Shown piece by piece: positions 35,391-44,768 of a stretch of DNA of 64,000 bases. The DNA is from Lysinibacillus sphaericus (lineage in GTDB: Bacteria; Bacillota; Bacilli; Bacillales_A; Planococcaceae). The DNA is taken from assembly GCF_001629735.1 (NCBI RefSeq), contig NZ_CP015224.1, positions 1-64,000 of the forward strand. Direction: 5' to 3'. Positions within the stretch are counted from its first letter, which is position 1, and each line of letters opens with the position of its first letter. Made by a program: the position numbers and the translations under genes. The notes below the pieces were generated by a model. The model saw only the letters and a list, made by a program, of their open reading frames with translations, searched no databases and was not told the DNA's origin.

Positions 35391-36746
35391 GTGCCTTGGA
35401 AAAAAACTTCCAATAGACTTGTCACACCATTTCAGGTACTTGTATCTTATTATTTCATAGCGATAGCGATTTCCTTCCTGTTATTACGGCTTCCAGGGGT
35501 TCATCAAGAAGGAGTAAAGGTTTCCTTTTTAGATAGTCTATTTACGGCGGTAAGTGCAGTAAGTGTAACTGGTTTAACAACCATTAATATTTCCGAAACG
35601 TATACGAAATTTGGACTTGTGATGATTCTTGTTATTTTACAGTTAGGCGCAATTGGTATTATGTCACTGGGTACCTTTGTGTGGCTATTAGTTGGGAAAA
35701 AAATAGGGATGCGCGAGCGTCAGTTAATTATGATTGACCATAATCAGTACAATTTGTCTGGTGTTGTGAAATTAATACGTGAAATTTTAAAAATACTAAT
35801 TGGTATCGAGGTAGCAGGTACGGTTATCTTAACGCTCCATTTTACCAATTATTTTGATACGTTAGAAGAAGCATTTTTACATGGAATCTTTGCTTCAATT
35901 TCTGCTACGACCAATGGAGGATTTGATATTACGGGAATGAGCTTATTGCCATTCCATGATGATTATTTTGTTCAGTTGGTGACAATGGTACTTATTGTGT
36001 TAGGGGCAATCGGTTTCCCAGTATTAATTGAACTAAAGACTTTCTTACTCAAGCGACATGCGAATTTTCGATTTAGCTTGTTTACAAAAATCACTACGTC
36101 TACTTATGCCATTCTATTTGTTGTAGGTGCTCTGGTCATTTTACTTCTCGAATCCTTCCATTCTTTCAAGGAAATGTCCTGGCATGAGGCGCTTTTTTCA
36201 GCAATGTTCCATTCTGTATCTACAAGATCTGCTGGGCTTACAACTTATGATGTGACGACATTTAGTGAGGCGACAGATATTTTTATGAGCTTTCTCATGT
36301 TCATAGGTTCTTCTCCAAGTTCAGTGGGGGGAGGAATTCGAACAACTACTTTTGCCATAGCCATATTATTTTTAATTACATTTGCAAGAGGGAGAGAGGA
36401 TATTCAAGTGTTTGGGCGAGAAATTCATTTAATTGATGTTTTCCGCTCCTTCGTTGTCATCTTATTAGCCTTTTTCATGGTTTTAATTGCAACGATTATT
36501 TTGCTTATTACAGAGCCACATGCCTCCCTTATTCAAATTATTTTTGAAATCACCTCTGCGTTCGGTACTTGTGGTATGTCATTAGGAATAACTTCTGATT
36601 TATCAGTCATTGGTAAAATTATTATTATTATTTTAATGTTCATTGGTCGAGTCGGCTTAATATCCTTCCTTTATACACTTGGCGGTGGAGGACGAGGTAA
36701 GAAATCGAAATTCCATTATCCAAAGGAACGCGTAATAATCGGATAA
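35391..36746 (+). CDS. ktrB: KtrB/KtrD-type potassium uptake membrane subunit
   Basis: The 451-residue TrkH/KtrB protein has four pore-loop selectivity-filter segments: SVTGLTT, ATTNGGFD, STRSAGLTT and FGTCGMS. The charged C-terminus ends KSKFHYPKERVIIG. It conducts K+ (often Na+-dependent) with a cytosolic RCK partner (KtrA/C type) that is not encoded nearby. The GTG eight bases after AGAGGGG is used as start. No c-di-AMP riboswitch of the ydaO class is visible upstream. Confidence 0.88.
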   Translation: MPWKKTSNRLVTPFQVLVSYYFIAIAISFLLLRLPGVHQEGVKVSFLDSLFTAVSAVSVTGLTTINISETYTKFGLVMILVILQLGAIGIMSLGTFVWLLVGKKIGMRERQLIMIDHNQYNLSGVVKLIREILKILIGIEVAGTVILTLHFTNYFDTLEEAFLHGIFASISATTNGGFDITGMSLLPFHDDYFVQLVTMVLIVLGAIGFPVLIELKTFLLKRHANFRFSLFTKITTSTYAILFVVGALVILLLESFHSFKEMSWHEALFSAMFHSVSTRSAGLTTYDVTTFSEATDIFMSFLMFIGSSPSSVGGGIRTTTFAIAILFLITFARGREDIQVFGREIHLIDVFRSFVVILLAFFMVLIATIILLITEPHASLIQIIFEITSAFGTCGMSLGITSDLSVIGKIIIIILMFIGRVGLISFLYTLGGGGRGKKSKFHYPKERVIIG

Positions 36747-36811
36747 CACTTTCAGAACATTGATATATAAGGATTTGTTGAGGGGTAATCGTGGGATTGC
36801 CCCCTTTTTGC
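36741..36811 (+). repeat. Imperfect repeat copy A (ktrB 3' end and terminator)
   Basis: About 70 bases beginning GGATAACACTTTCAGAAC, with TTGATATATAAG and a GGGGTAATC...GATTGCCCC hairpin plus T tract (36782-36809). It includes the ktrB stop codon. A similar copy lies at 37542-37611. Confidence 0.7.
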
Positions 36812-37541
36812 CCCCATAAGGTCATTATCAAAAATCAATTAGAATATGCAAAATACCTAGAAGGGGCGAAGGCGCTGGTATGTGGAAGTAGAAGCAAAGT
36901 CATCAACTGATGTTTTTGAGCCATTGAAGTTTAAAGTAAAGAGTACTCATCAGTGCTTTTAAATCATTAAAATAGTCAACCAGGCGATCATAAAATGTTC
37001 GTATCTGGTCTTTTCTGTTTATTCACTTTGTAAGTCCTTTTCTTTTGTATTAATTAGTTGCTTTAAACCTTCAAGTCCTATAATCAATTAATATACGTAT
37101 TAAGGCCAGAGCAGCTTTAAACCTAGATACCTAAAAGTTGTTTCTTCTTCGTATCAAATCTTCTTTTATTAAAATACTGGCAACCATAAGTTCATTTAAT
37201 TTTTATTAATTCGTCAATTGGAATTGATGATGTTGCAGGCGGGGGCGGGAAGACTGCAGATCCTTCTATGATTTCATCATCAGTAAATTGCTCAGCAACT
37301 AGTAGGAATTCCTTTTTTTTAATATCATCCTACAGGTATTTGATGTTCTTTTATTTGTTCAAATATACATTTTAATTTCCACCTTTCCAATACATGAAGG
37401 CCATACAATAAAATTGTATTAATACTAGTAGGTGTTGTCAGTGAAATTAATGACTTCCTGTCGAAATACGTCAAGACAAATGTAATGACACTATAATACG
37501 CCAACTACACTAAATCTGTTAAATGAATTAGAGGTTTTAAA
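36812..37541. other. Gene-free interval between the two repeats
   Basis: No intact gene is visible. Short coding-like fragments on the minus strand (for example NRKDQIRTFYDRLVDYFNDL read from near 36950-37010 and the fragment listed at 37192-37400) suggest decayed genes. Confidence 0.45.
37192..37400 (-). pseudogene. Unidentified decayed gene fragment
   Basis: A minus-strand frame reads DDIKKKEFLLVAEQFTDDE, then GSAVFPPPPATSSIPIDEL, ending at TGA (37194-37192). Upstream, after a one-base shift, CIFEQIKEHQIPV seems to belong to the same ancestral protein. I cannot name the family. It has no start or ribosome binding site. Confidence 0.3.
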
Positions 37542-37611
37542 GGATAACACCTTCAGAACGTTGATATATAAGAAACTGTTGAGGGGGAATGTTGATATTG
37601 CCCTTTTTTTG
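37542..37611 (+). repeat. Imperfect repeat copy B
   Basis: Beginning GGATAACACCTTCAGAAC, it matches copy A over most of 70 bases, including TTGATATATAAG and a hairpin followed by eight T. There is no ktrB coding sequence before it, so it is a copy of the gene's tail and terminator without the gene. Confidence 0.65.
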
Positions 37612-37875
37612 TCAAAGCCATTAAGTATTAGTGTTCATGTTAGGGAGCTTCATAGCTGCATGATTGTGCATTCATATTTAAAGCTGTCATTCGAATCCAT
37701 CCTCTTATCGGTAGCTGGTAATAGCATAGAAGGGTAAAGGACTTTCTTCTATTATATATAGAAGAAAGATATAAAATTGTCGAATATTGTCATTACAGAT
37801 GTCTATACACTAAAAAACCATCTATTAATAAATCATATACTTTTTTTAAAATCGAAAATTAACTATTGAAAAGGA
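37612..37875. other. Gene-free interval
   Basis: I see nothing assignable here except AT-rich sequence and a short TTCTTCTATTATATATAGAAGAA palindrome-like element near 37745-37767. Confidence 0.4.
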
Positions 37876-38091
37876 CTAGGTAGTTCCAATAAAATAAAAA
37901 ATACATAAAAACACCATACTAATAAATGTGAAATTATTGGCTGATATTCTAAGACGACCAGATTTTTGGCGTAGAATATAAGGGCTCCATTCGTTACCAA
38001 AATGTCTAAATGAGTAAACTGTCACAAAATTTTTGGAAAATTTAAAAATTAATTTCCCGAGTATGGAAATTTTAATTGGGTATATTTTCAA
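37876..38091 (-). CDS. Doubtful small protein with C-terminal membrane helix (71 residues)
   Basis: A TTG-started frame encodes a very basic peptide (KIYPIKISILGKLIFKF, then FGNEWSPYILRQKSGRLR) ending in a hydrophobic helix (FISMVFLCIFYFIG). No good ribosome binding site is seen. It sits in a decayed, gene-poor interval. It may be a remnant of a larger membrane protein or chance. Not recognised. Confidence 0.25.
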   Translation of the reverse strand: MKIYPIKISILGKLIFKFSKNFVTVYSFRHFGNEWSPYILRQKSGRLRISANNFTFISMVFLCIFYFIGTT

Positions 38092-38237
38092 CCTATAAAT
38101 CGTCTACCTTTAAGAAATTTGCCCTAATCATTTTTAGATTCGCTGTGAATACTTGACTACTAGATTAAGGATGCAGAAAAGCGATAGGAGCTCTACATTT
38201 CCTTTTGAGTGTATCTTTAAGAATTGTTTAAGACAAA

Positions 38238-38276
38238 TAAAAAAAGCTAGTCCTGATCGTTAAATCAGTCTAGCGT
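38238..38276 (-). terminator. Terminator of the radical SAM gene
   Basis: On the minus strand GCTAGACTGAT pairs imperfectly with ATCAGGACTAGC, followed by TTTTTT. Confidence 0.72.
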
Positions 38277-38282
38277 TTCTTA

Positions 38283-40022
38283 TTAAAGAGTGTGGATTGT
38301 TGCAAAGTAAGGAGCTTGACCATGACGGAAATAGGTTAAGAGATAGCCATCTTTTTGTACAATTTTGCCATTCAGGAAATCATCATAATTGAGAGAATGC
38401 GGGATGACCAAAGTATGCTTAAATAGCTCTTTCTCAGTGAGTTTAAAGTCTGCAAATTCCTCACCTGCGATAGCTGGATTTTCACGTAATGTCTGATAGA
38501 TTAATTTTTGTTGCTCTTCTGTTGGACGTTCCTTCCACCATAATTTACGTGGTTGGAATTGCTGAGCCGTTAGATAATCTAGTTGCATTAAGCTCTGAAT
38601 AATGTTTAAATTTGCACCATCCACAGTTTCTAAGAACATTAGTAAACGACGGAATAAATCTTCTAATTGATGGCCAATACGGGACCATCCTTTAGTTTCC
38701 CAATACGTACCAAAGCTTTGGAAAAAGTCAAAAGGTGTATCGAAGACCTCTGTCACTAAATATTCGATTGTATGGTCCATACGATGATCATTCCAATATT
38801 TCTCTAGAACATCCTCTGCATGTTTAATGCGAACAATATCATCAAATGTGAGGACATTATTAGAAAAGATTTCATAAGGAGCTAGGTCAACGTACGTATA
38901 ACCAAACTTTTCAGCCTCCACTCGAAGGCCTGTACCACGTAAAAGTTTTAAAAAACCAAGTTGAAGTTCTTCTGGTCGCATGGCAAAAACATCATTGAAT
39001 GTTTGACGGAAGCTTGCGTAATCCTCTTCTGGTAAACCTGCTATTAAATCTAAATGTTGATCGATTTTTCCGCCTTCTTTAACCATTGTCACGGTTCGTT
39101 TTAGTTTTTCAAAGTTTTGACGACGTTGTACAAGTGTATTTGTTAAATCGTTTGTGGATTGAACACCGATTTCGAAACGGAATAGACCTCTCGGTGCATT
39201 GTCATTTAAAAATTGGATAACTTCAGGACGCATAATATCGGCAGTAATCTCAAACTGGAATACAACACCGGGTTTATGTTCATCAATTAAAAACTGGAAC
39301 ATTTCCATAGCGTAACTTCGGCTTATATTAAACGTTCGATCCACAAATTTTATAGTTCTAGCGCCATTATCCATTAAGAAACGAATATCTTCTTTTATTT
39401 TTTCACGGTTAAAGTAACGAACACCAACTTCTATTGAAGATAAACAGAATTGGCAGCTAAACGGACAGCCTCTACTTGTTTCAATGTACTGTATGCGTTT
39501 CCCAAGATGAGGAAGGTCCTCTTCAAAGCGAAACGGACTTGCTAATTCACGCAAATCTATCTTAGGTGGCTGAGCGTGAATTTTGACTTTCCCGTCCTCC
39601 AAATAGCAAATCCCAGGAACTTCCTCCAATAATATTTCTCCGTGTAAATAACGTAACAATTGTTTAAATGAAATTTCTCCTTCACCCATCACGATGAAAT
39701 CTACTTCAGGTATACGACGTAGCCAATGGTGAGAATCGTAAGAAACTTCAGGGCCTCCAAGCAAAATTTTAACATTTGGACAGACTGTTTTTAACATTTT
39801 AATGACATGAATTGTTTCTTCAATATTCCAAATATAACAACTAAATCCAATAATATCAGGTTTTTTTTGGAACAAATCTGATACAATATTAAAAGCAGGG
39901 TCTTTAATTGTATATTCTGCTATAATTGGATTGAATTCGGGCGCAGCGGCACCTTTTAAATAGCGTAATGCTAAGTTTGTGTGTATATACTTTGCATTTA
40001 AAGTAGTTAAAATAGTATTCAT
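38283..40022 (-). CDS. B12-binding-domain radical SAM protein (DUF4080 type)
   Basis: The 579-residue protein has an N-terminal cobalamin-binding-like Rossmann domain (about 1-130, IIGFSCYIWNIEET, LGGPEVSYDS), a radical SAM barrel with cluster motif CPFSCQFC near residue 190, and a C-terminal DUF4080 domain. The FEIGVQSTN segment is typical of the barrel. Family members catalyse methylation or related chemistry on unknown substrates. The classical DxHxxG cobalamin motif is not evident, so cofactor binding may be base-off without it or absent. The gene is monocistronic. Confidence 0.85.
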   Translation of the reverse strand: MNTILTTLNAKYIHTNLALRYLKGAAAPEFNPIIAEYTIKDPAFNIVSDLFQKKPDIIGFSCYIWNIEETIHVIKMLKTVCPNVKILLGGPEVSYDSHHWLRRIPEVDFIVMGEGEISFKQLLRYLHGEILLEEVPGICYLEDGKVKIHAQPPKIDLRELASPFRFEEDLPHLGKRIQYIETSRGCPFSCQFCLSSIEVGVRYFNREKIKEDIRFLMDNGARTIKFVDRTFNISRSYAMEMFQFLIDEHKPGVVFQFEITADIMRPEVIQFLNDNAPRGLFRFEIGVQSTNDLTNTLVQRRQNFEKLKRTVTMVKEGGKIDQHLDLIAGLPEEDYASFRQTFNDVFAMRPEELQLGFLKLLRGTGLRVEAEKFGYTYVDLAPYEIFSNNVLTFDDIVRIKHAEDVLEKYWNDHRMDHTIEYLVTEVFDTPFDFFQSFGTYWETKGWSRIGHQLEDLFRRLLMFLETVDGANLNIIQSLMQLDYLTAQQFQPRKLWWKERPTEEQQKLIYQTLRENPAIAGEEFADFKLTEKELFKHTLVIPHSLNYDDFLNGKIVQKDGYLLTYFRHGQAPYFATIHTL

Positions 40023-40221
40023 ACAATAATCTTCCTTTCAATTTCTAATTGTATCAGTCAAGTATTTGACGTACAATATAATTCTTTTTACCTATTTATT
40101 TTGTGAACAGTTCGTGAGATAATTTAAAATACTTAAATTTACTAAATTTTGTAATAATAGAATCGTACTGTCATAATGTATAGTAAAGGCTCAAAATTCG
40201 ATTTAGAGGTTTCTTACTCTT

Positions 40222-41700
40222 TTGAAAGGTTCGGTGAGAAAGTTGAAGCAAAATGATATTAATCAATGTTTTGGAAATCTTATGAAAAGTACTTCGTCAC
40301 CAACACTTATACTCAATAAAGCAGGGAAAATTTTGAACGTCAATGAGGCTGCTATCCAACTTTTTAATCTTAATTTAACGTTTATTGGTAATTTGGCTAT
40401 GGACGAGCCGTCTAAATTTAAATGGGCGAAATTCGTCCAACAATTACAAAAGGATTTACGATCAGAAGAAATTTTCAACATTCGCACAGTTGGGAATGAG
40501 TACGAAATGTTATCTTTTAAATGTTTCTATGACCCAAATGCCGAAGAAATTGTTGCGCAAATTTCAACATTAAATGATGATGTTGCCCATAAATTATACG
40601 TTAGTCAAGAGCATGAAAGATCTCAATCCTTTAATGCATATGATTACTTACCTTATGCTGTTATTGTGAGTGATGCTAGCGGTATTATTCTTGGGCTTAA
40701 TAAGTATGCAGAAATGTTTCTAAAAGTAGAAAGCTCGCAGTTACTCCATAAAGCTCATCAGCATATATTTGATTTATTTACATTGAAAAAAGGGCAGATT
40801 ACATCCTATCTTTCTAAATTAATGGGTGAAAAACATGCAAGTCTTCACGTTGTCGATGAAACCCAAGTAAGTAGAACTTGCTATTATGAAATATCCAGTA
40901 TCTTTGATGAATACAATAATATTATTGTCACAGTTATTAATGATGAAACAGAGAAGAAGCAACTTCAACATAAAGTTGAACATCAACATGCTTTAAATGT
41001 TGTTGGACAAATGGCAGCGAGTATTGCGCATGAAATTCGTAACCCATTAACTTCTTTAAAGGGGTTTACTGATTTATTAAAGATAAATGCGGATGATGAA
41101 TCACGCATGTATCTCTCTGTCATTGATAGTGAGCTTCAACGAATGGAGCAAATTTTATCAGAACTTTTAGTTTTGTCCAAGCCATCAACTATGAAAGTGG
41201 AGTTGCTGGAACTAGATCATATCGTGAAGCAAGTCATTGAGTTCATGTTACCAGATGCACTCATGAAAAATATTATGATTCAGTACATTTCAAATCCAAA
41301 TCAAGTTTATATCGGCGGAAATGAAAATCGATTAAAGCAAGTGTTAATGAATCTTATCAAAAATGCGATGGAATCCATGAACAATGGTGGTACGATTACT
41401 GTAGAAATGACTACAAATGACTGCGCGATTGTTGAACTTACAATTAAAGATGAAGGCGTTGGAATGGATAGCACAACCCTTCAAAACCTATTCCAGCCTT
41501 TTTACACGACAAAATCATCAGGGACAGGACTGGGCCTTGCTTTCGTGAAAAAAGTTATAGAAGAGCACGATGGAATTATAGGTGTTAATAGTGAATTACA
41601 GAAGGGGACATGCTTCCATCTGCAGTTCCCAATCTATACATTTAATCAAGTGGATACACTCGAAGTGTCCACAAAAGATTCTGCCTATTTAGTCACATAA
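40222..41700 (+). CDS. PAS-domain sensor histidine kinase
   Basis: The 492-residue kinase has two PAS-like domains (about 20-120 and 140-250), a HisKA helix with phosphorylated His in SIAHEIRNPLTSLKG (near residue 270) and a HATPase domain: N box NLIKNAMESM, G1 DEGVGMD, G2 GTGLGLAFVKK. It has no membrane helices, so it is a cytosolic sensor. The type resembles Bacillus sporulation kinases (KinA/KinE group), but no response regulator is adjacent, as is usual for phosphorelay kinases. The start is uncertain: TTG 40222, GTG 40234 and TTG 40243 are all possible. Confidence 0.82.
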   Translation: MKGSVRKLKQNDINQCFGNLMKSTSSPTLILNKAGKILNVNEAAIQLFNLNLTFIGNLAMDEPSKFKWAKFVQQLQKDLRSEEIFNIRTVGNEYEMLSFKCFYDPNAEEIVAQISTLNDDVAHKLYVSQEHERSQSFNAYDYLPYAVIVSDASGIILGLNKYAEMFLKVESSQLLHKAHQHIFDLFTLKKGQITSYLSKLMGEKHASLHVVDETQVSRTCYYEISSIFDEYNNIIVTVINDETEKKQLQHKVEHQHALNVVGQMAASIAHEIRNPLTSLKGFTDLLKINADDESRMYLSVIDSELQRMEQILSELLVLSKPSTMKVELLELDHIVKQVIEFMLPDALMKNIMIQYISNPNQVYIGGNENRLKQVLMNLIKNAMESMNNGGTITVEMTTNDCAIVELTIKDEGVGMDSTTLQNLFQPFYTTKSSGTGLGLAFVKKVIEEHDGIIGVNSELQKGTCFHLQFPIYTFNQVDTLEVSTKDSAYLVT

Positions 41701-41755
41701 AGAGAGAAAAATGGTTGAATAACAACAATATAACCTTCTAAATCAGATAATGCTT

Positions 41756-41785
41756 TTGACAATGCTTTTCTAATATCGCTATAAT
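41756..41785 (+). promoter_or_regulatory. Consensus sigma-A promoter of the MarR gene
   Basis: TTGACA (41756-41761), 18-base spacer, TATAAT (41780-41785), 35 bases before the MarR start codon. Confidence 0.8.
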
Positions 41786-41820
41786 GTCAAGTATAAAGAG
41801 CGAAGTGAGAGGAAAAGAAT

Positions 41821-42267
41821 ATGACGTCAGAAGACTTAAAACAATCTTTAAAATTATATATTGTATTGTCACGTGCACTTAAGGCTATTAATGAGACAAC
41901 ACATCAATTATTTCAGGATAATGGTTTAAACCCAACTGAATTTGCTGTACTTGAGCTTCTTTATCATAAAGGAAGACAGCCATTACAGCAAATTGGCAAT
42001 AAAATTTTACTTGCCAGTGGGTCTATTACGTATGTCATTGATAAGCTTGAAAAAAGAGGCTACTTATTGCGTGTGTCTTGTCCTTCAGATCGCCGTGTGA
42101 CATATGCAGAAATCACGGATGAGGGCGAAGCATTTATGGGAGAACTATTCCCAAAACACGAGCAGCATTTGCATGAAATAATGAGTGTATTATCTTCAGA
42201 AGAAAAAGAGCAAGCTATTACATTATTAAAGAAAATGGGCCTTTCTATTAAAGATTTATCTTATTAA
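41821..42267 (+). CDS. MarR-family regulator (MhqR-like)
   Basis: The 148-residue winged-helix protein contains GLNPTEFAVLELLYHKG, a recognition helix region LASGSITYVIDKLEKRGYL and wing PSDRRVTYAEIT, close to the MhqR/YkvE group that senses quinone-type electrophiles in Bacillus. It has cysteine in RVSCPSDRR. Its strong consensus promoter implies constitutive expression or autoregulation. Target genes are not apparent next to it. Confidence 0.8.
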   Translation: MTSEDLKQSLKLYIVLSRALKAINETTHQLFQDNGLNPTEFAVLELLYHKGRQPLQQIGNKILLASGSITYVIDKLEKRGYLLRVSCPSDRRVTYAEITDEGEAFMGELFPKHEQHLHEIMSVLSSEEKEQAITLLKKMGLSIKDLSY

Positions 42268-42271
42268 AACG

Positions 42272-42299
42272 TTGTCTCATTCATTTGAGACAACTTTTT
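42272..42299 (+). terminator. Terminator after the MarR gene
   Basis: GTTGTCTCA / TGAGACAAC stem followed by TTTTTT. Confidence 0.82.
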
Positions 42300-42346
42300 T
42301 ATCATGTGGAAAAAGTAAGATATCACAAAGAGCTTATACATACATA

Positions 42347-42385
42347 AAAGGACGATAGAGACAAGTTGTCTATCGTCCTTCCTTA
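42347..42385. terminator. Terminator downstream of the lipoprotein gene
   Basis: AAGGACGATAGA pairs with TCTATCGTCCTT around a short loop, directly beyond the minus-strand lipoprotein stop; flanks suggest bidirectional use. Confidence 0.75.
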
Positions 42386-42395
42386 GTATGAATTA

Positions 42396-43091
42396 TTATT
42401 TTTTAGAAATAGTTGCTGCCATGTTCATCATAGCATCTGTTAAATCTTGCTTATCATTATCGTGAATAGTTAATTTTGTAATGAGACCATCTTTTTCAAA
42501 AACAACCCCAATTACTTTCTCTGTGTCAAAGTCTACAACATAACCTTCAATATTTTGAACATCCTTGAATACAGCTAATTCATCAGTAGTTAAAGCGACT
42601 GTTTCACCTACAGCATTCATATAATCTTGCATTGCTGTTTTTACTTCAGTAAAGCTTGATTGAGATGCCTCAATTGTTTCAATACGCATAAACACTTCAT
42701 CATCTTCATTAGATACTAACATATCTTTACCAGGCTCTTCTTGTGTCAATGTGAATCCTGAAAGTTGTTGTAGTTTATAGCTTTGATCAACGCTTTTAGA
42801 TTCAGTTGCCTTTTCTGTTTTATCTACACCATTTTGTTTGTAAGTCACATCTTGTTGTGGCTGTTTGGAAACATCCTCTGTATTTGTTTCATTTGAAGCA
42901 GGTGTATCTGTATCCTCTTCCTCTTGTGCTTCACCTGCTGTTTCATCACCAGATGGTTTTTGATCGGCAGCAGTATTTGACGGCTCATTTTGTTGAGCAT
43001 CTGAATCCCCTGTTTTTTCAGAGGTATTACAACCTACAACTAGTACTGCTGTTAATAATAATGCAAGAATTGAAACTAATTTTTTTTGCAT
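42396..43091 (-). CDS. Uncharacterised lipoprotein
   Basis: The 231-residue precursor has a lipoprotein signal peptide ending VVGC, then a low-complexity acidic Glu/Thr/Asp/Gln linker (about 23-95) and a folded C-terminal domain (about 100-231) beginning YKLQQLSGFTLTQEEPG. It is anchored on the outer membrane face. The family is not recognised; similar Bacillaceae proteins are annotated only as hypothetical lipoproteins. No operon partners. Confidence 0.72.
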   Translation of the reverse strand: MQKKLVSILALLLTAVLVVGCNTSEKTGDSDAQQNEPSNTAADQKPSGDETAGEAQEEEDTDTPASNETNTEDVSKQPQQDVTYKQNGVDKTEKATESKSVDQSYKLQQLSGFTLTQEEPGKDMLVSNEDDEVFMRIETIEASQSSFTEVKTAMQDYMNAVGETVALTTDELAVFKDVQNIEGYVVDFDTEKVIGVVFEKDGLITKLTIHDNDKQDLTDAMMNMAATISKK

Positions 43092-43152
43092 AAAAAACCC
43101 TCCTTTTCTAAATTAAACGTTAGTAAAGCTAAAATGTTTCCAAATAATAATG

Positions 43153-43770
43153 TTATGATGTTAAAGGTAACACTAAAAATAATAATAGTACAAAAACAAC
43201 ATGAGCTACAATAACAAGTGGCATACTTTTCCGCCATTCATACAAGAAGCCCCAAATAATACTTGTCACAAGTGCAGCAACCACGCCTAGAATAAAGCCG
43301 CTTAGGGCTATGGAAATGGCACATAAAACTGCCGTAACTAGGACAGCCAAAGATGGGCGCATAAAGCGTTTTAATTGTTGCTGAATGTAACCACGCCAAA
43401 ACAATTCTTCGCCGATGGCAACAATAAAAACAAGTAATGCATAGTGCCAAATATTTTGTGGTCCATAATTTGTTAAAAATTTATGAACAGATTGTACTAA
43501 ATTATTATTAATATAGGGAGCAAGCCAATAACCGAAGCGAATAATACCATAAGTGATGGTACCGTATCCAATTCCAAAGAGTAAAAATTGCCATGTCGGT
43601 AATTGATCTTCAATAGAACCGGCTAGTATGGCAATGGCAATACATACTAGTAAAGTAAATGCATACATGTACCAAAATACTGCTTGGTTAGCAAAGGTAA
43701 AGGCAAGCATGCCATAAACGAATAATAGAGAAAGGAGTAATAGTATTGTTTGTTTTGAATTTGTTAGCAT
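43153..43770 (-). CDS. CPBP-family intramembrane metalloprotease
   Basis: The 205-residue polytopic membrane protein has the CPBP (Abi/Rce1-like) motif EELFWRGYIQ with its paired glutamates, and a second motif region ending VIVAHVVFVLLLF, where His is a metal ligand. These proteases process prenylated or bacteriocin-like peptides or confer immunity. GGAGGT five bases upstream selects this ATG over one 16 codons earlier. No bacteriocin gene is evident nearby. Confidence 0.8.
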   Translation of the reverse strand: MLTNSKQTILLLLSLLFVYGMLAFTFANQAVFWYMYAFTLLVCIAIAILAGSIEDQLPTWQFLLFGIGYGTITYGIIRFGYWLAPYINNNLVQSVHKFLTNYGPQNIWHYALLVFIVAIGEELFWRGYIQQQLKRFMRPSLAVLVTAVLCAISIALSGFILGVVAALVTSIIWGFLYEWRKSMPLVIVAHVVFVLLLFLVLPLTS

Positions 43771-43849
43771 ATACGACCTCCATGCTTTAATTTTATCAAA
43801 AAAAAAGCCCCATATCATCTATAAAGACAAATAGGGACTATTCAGACTA

Positions 43850-44038
43850 TTAAGCTTCATTCGTATATAAAATTTTATAACGTTTATGATTGACGACCGT
43901 TTTCTCTTCAATTTCAAGGGAATCAAAATTCTCCATATATGTTAAGTTAACAATCACCGAATTTTCATTTACCTTTTCGACAATACCTTGGAGACCATTT
44001 TTAAACTCGATAATATTTCCAACTTCAGCTATTTTCAC
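43850..44038 (-). CDS. ykvS: YkvS-family (DUF2187) small protein
   Basis: The 62-residue protein IIEFKNGLQGIVEKVNENSV...VVNHKRYKIL matches the DUF2187/YkvS family, a small SH3-like beta-barrel of unknown function common in Bacillales. It lies 80 bases upstream of the CPBP gene on the same strand and may be co-transcribed. Confidence 0.8.
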   Translation of the reverse strand: MKIAEVGNIIEFKNGLQGIVEKVNENSVIVNLTYMENFDSLEIEEKTVVNHKRYKILYTNEA

Positions 44039-44161
44039 AGACAGTCAGCTCCTTCATCGACTAATAATATACAGTTTGCACGAAAAAATGGTAAACGTAA
44101 AGCTTTTTTTAAATAATTCATAATTTAGTACACAAAAGATGAAAAGAAAGGAATAAAACTA

Positions 44162-44350
44162 ATGGAAAAATACGAAAATATGCTTAAACAATTACAAAAT
44201 GGGGAAATAGGAAGTATCGAAATTCAAAAGGAAGATTTTTACGAATTTCGGGAAATACTTGTAAGACATCCTTTATTTAAACATTTTAGGGGTGAGGCCA
44301 AGCAAAATGGACGAATTATCTATACTTATAACGAAATACCAAGGAGTTAA
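44162..44350 (+). CDS. Small hypothetical protein (62 residues)
   Basis: Charged soluble protein (KYENMLKQLQNGEIGSIEI, later FREILVRHPLFKHFRGEAKQ) with AAAGGA before the ATG. It is divergent from ykvS. The amphipathic pattern looks like a real small protein, of a kind seen as hypothetical in Bacillaceae; I do not recognise a function. Confidence 0.6.
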   Translation: MEKYENMLKQLQNGEIGSIEIQKEDFYEFREILVRHPLFKHFRGEAKQNGRIIYTYNEIPRS

Positions 44351-44442
44351 TTTGTCGAACATTGTCGTAAGTTAATGCTGTAAGAAATGAAATATAAATG
44401 TATAATAATGGTATGATTATTTGTGTGTGGAGGGTTGTATGA

Positions 44443-44619
44443 ATGGTCAATCTACTCTTGAAACAAATGGAACAAACTCGTGAGTTGATGATTCGCTCTG
44501 GTGTTGAAAACGGGTTACAAAATGCAAAAACCATTCAACTGAGTCGCAGATTAGACCAGTTAATGAATACCTATTATAGACAGACAGCATTCGATGAAGA
44601 AAAAGACCAAGACGAATAA
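44443..44619 (+). CDS. Spo0E-family aspartyl-phosphate phosphatase
   Basis: This 58-residue protein has the helical hairpin of Spo0E-like proteins and the signature SRRLDQLM (SxxLD), in which Asp is catalytic. It should dephosphorylate Spo0A~P or another response regulator and so delay sporulation. GGAGGG eight bases upstream of the ATG supports translation. The acidic C-terminal tail (EEKDQDE) is usual for the family. It is monocistronic. Confidence 0.78.
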   Translation: MVNLLLKQMEQTRELMIRSGVENGLQNAKTIQLSRRLDQLMNTYYRQTAFDEEKDQDE

Positions 44620-44728
44620 AAAGATTGTTCCAGTATTCAGAGTAATAACATTATAAAAATAGATGTTTAAAATGCATTTCATTGGGGAATAACTTACTAT
44701 GAACACAGCAACATTCTCATTTCCCCCT

Positions 44729-44768
44729 TTAGAGCAGTGATCCCCCAATCACTTGCTCTCTTTTTTTT
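44729..44768 (+). terminator. Terminator after the Spo0E-like gene region
   Basis: GAGCAGTGAT pairs with ATCACTTGCTC (one bulge) around CCCCCA, followed by TCTTTTTTTT. It lies 110 bases past the Spo0E-like stop, leaving space for a 3' UTR or a tiny peptide. Confidence 0.75.

Noticed and set aside
44699-44740. 13-codon frame (MNTATFSFPPLEQ) with TTGGGGAA upstream
   Set aside because: It runs into the terminator hairpin and is too short to support without conservation data.
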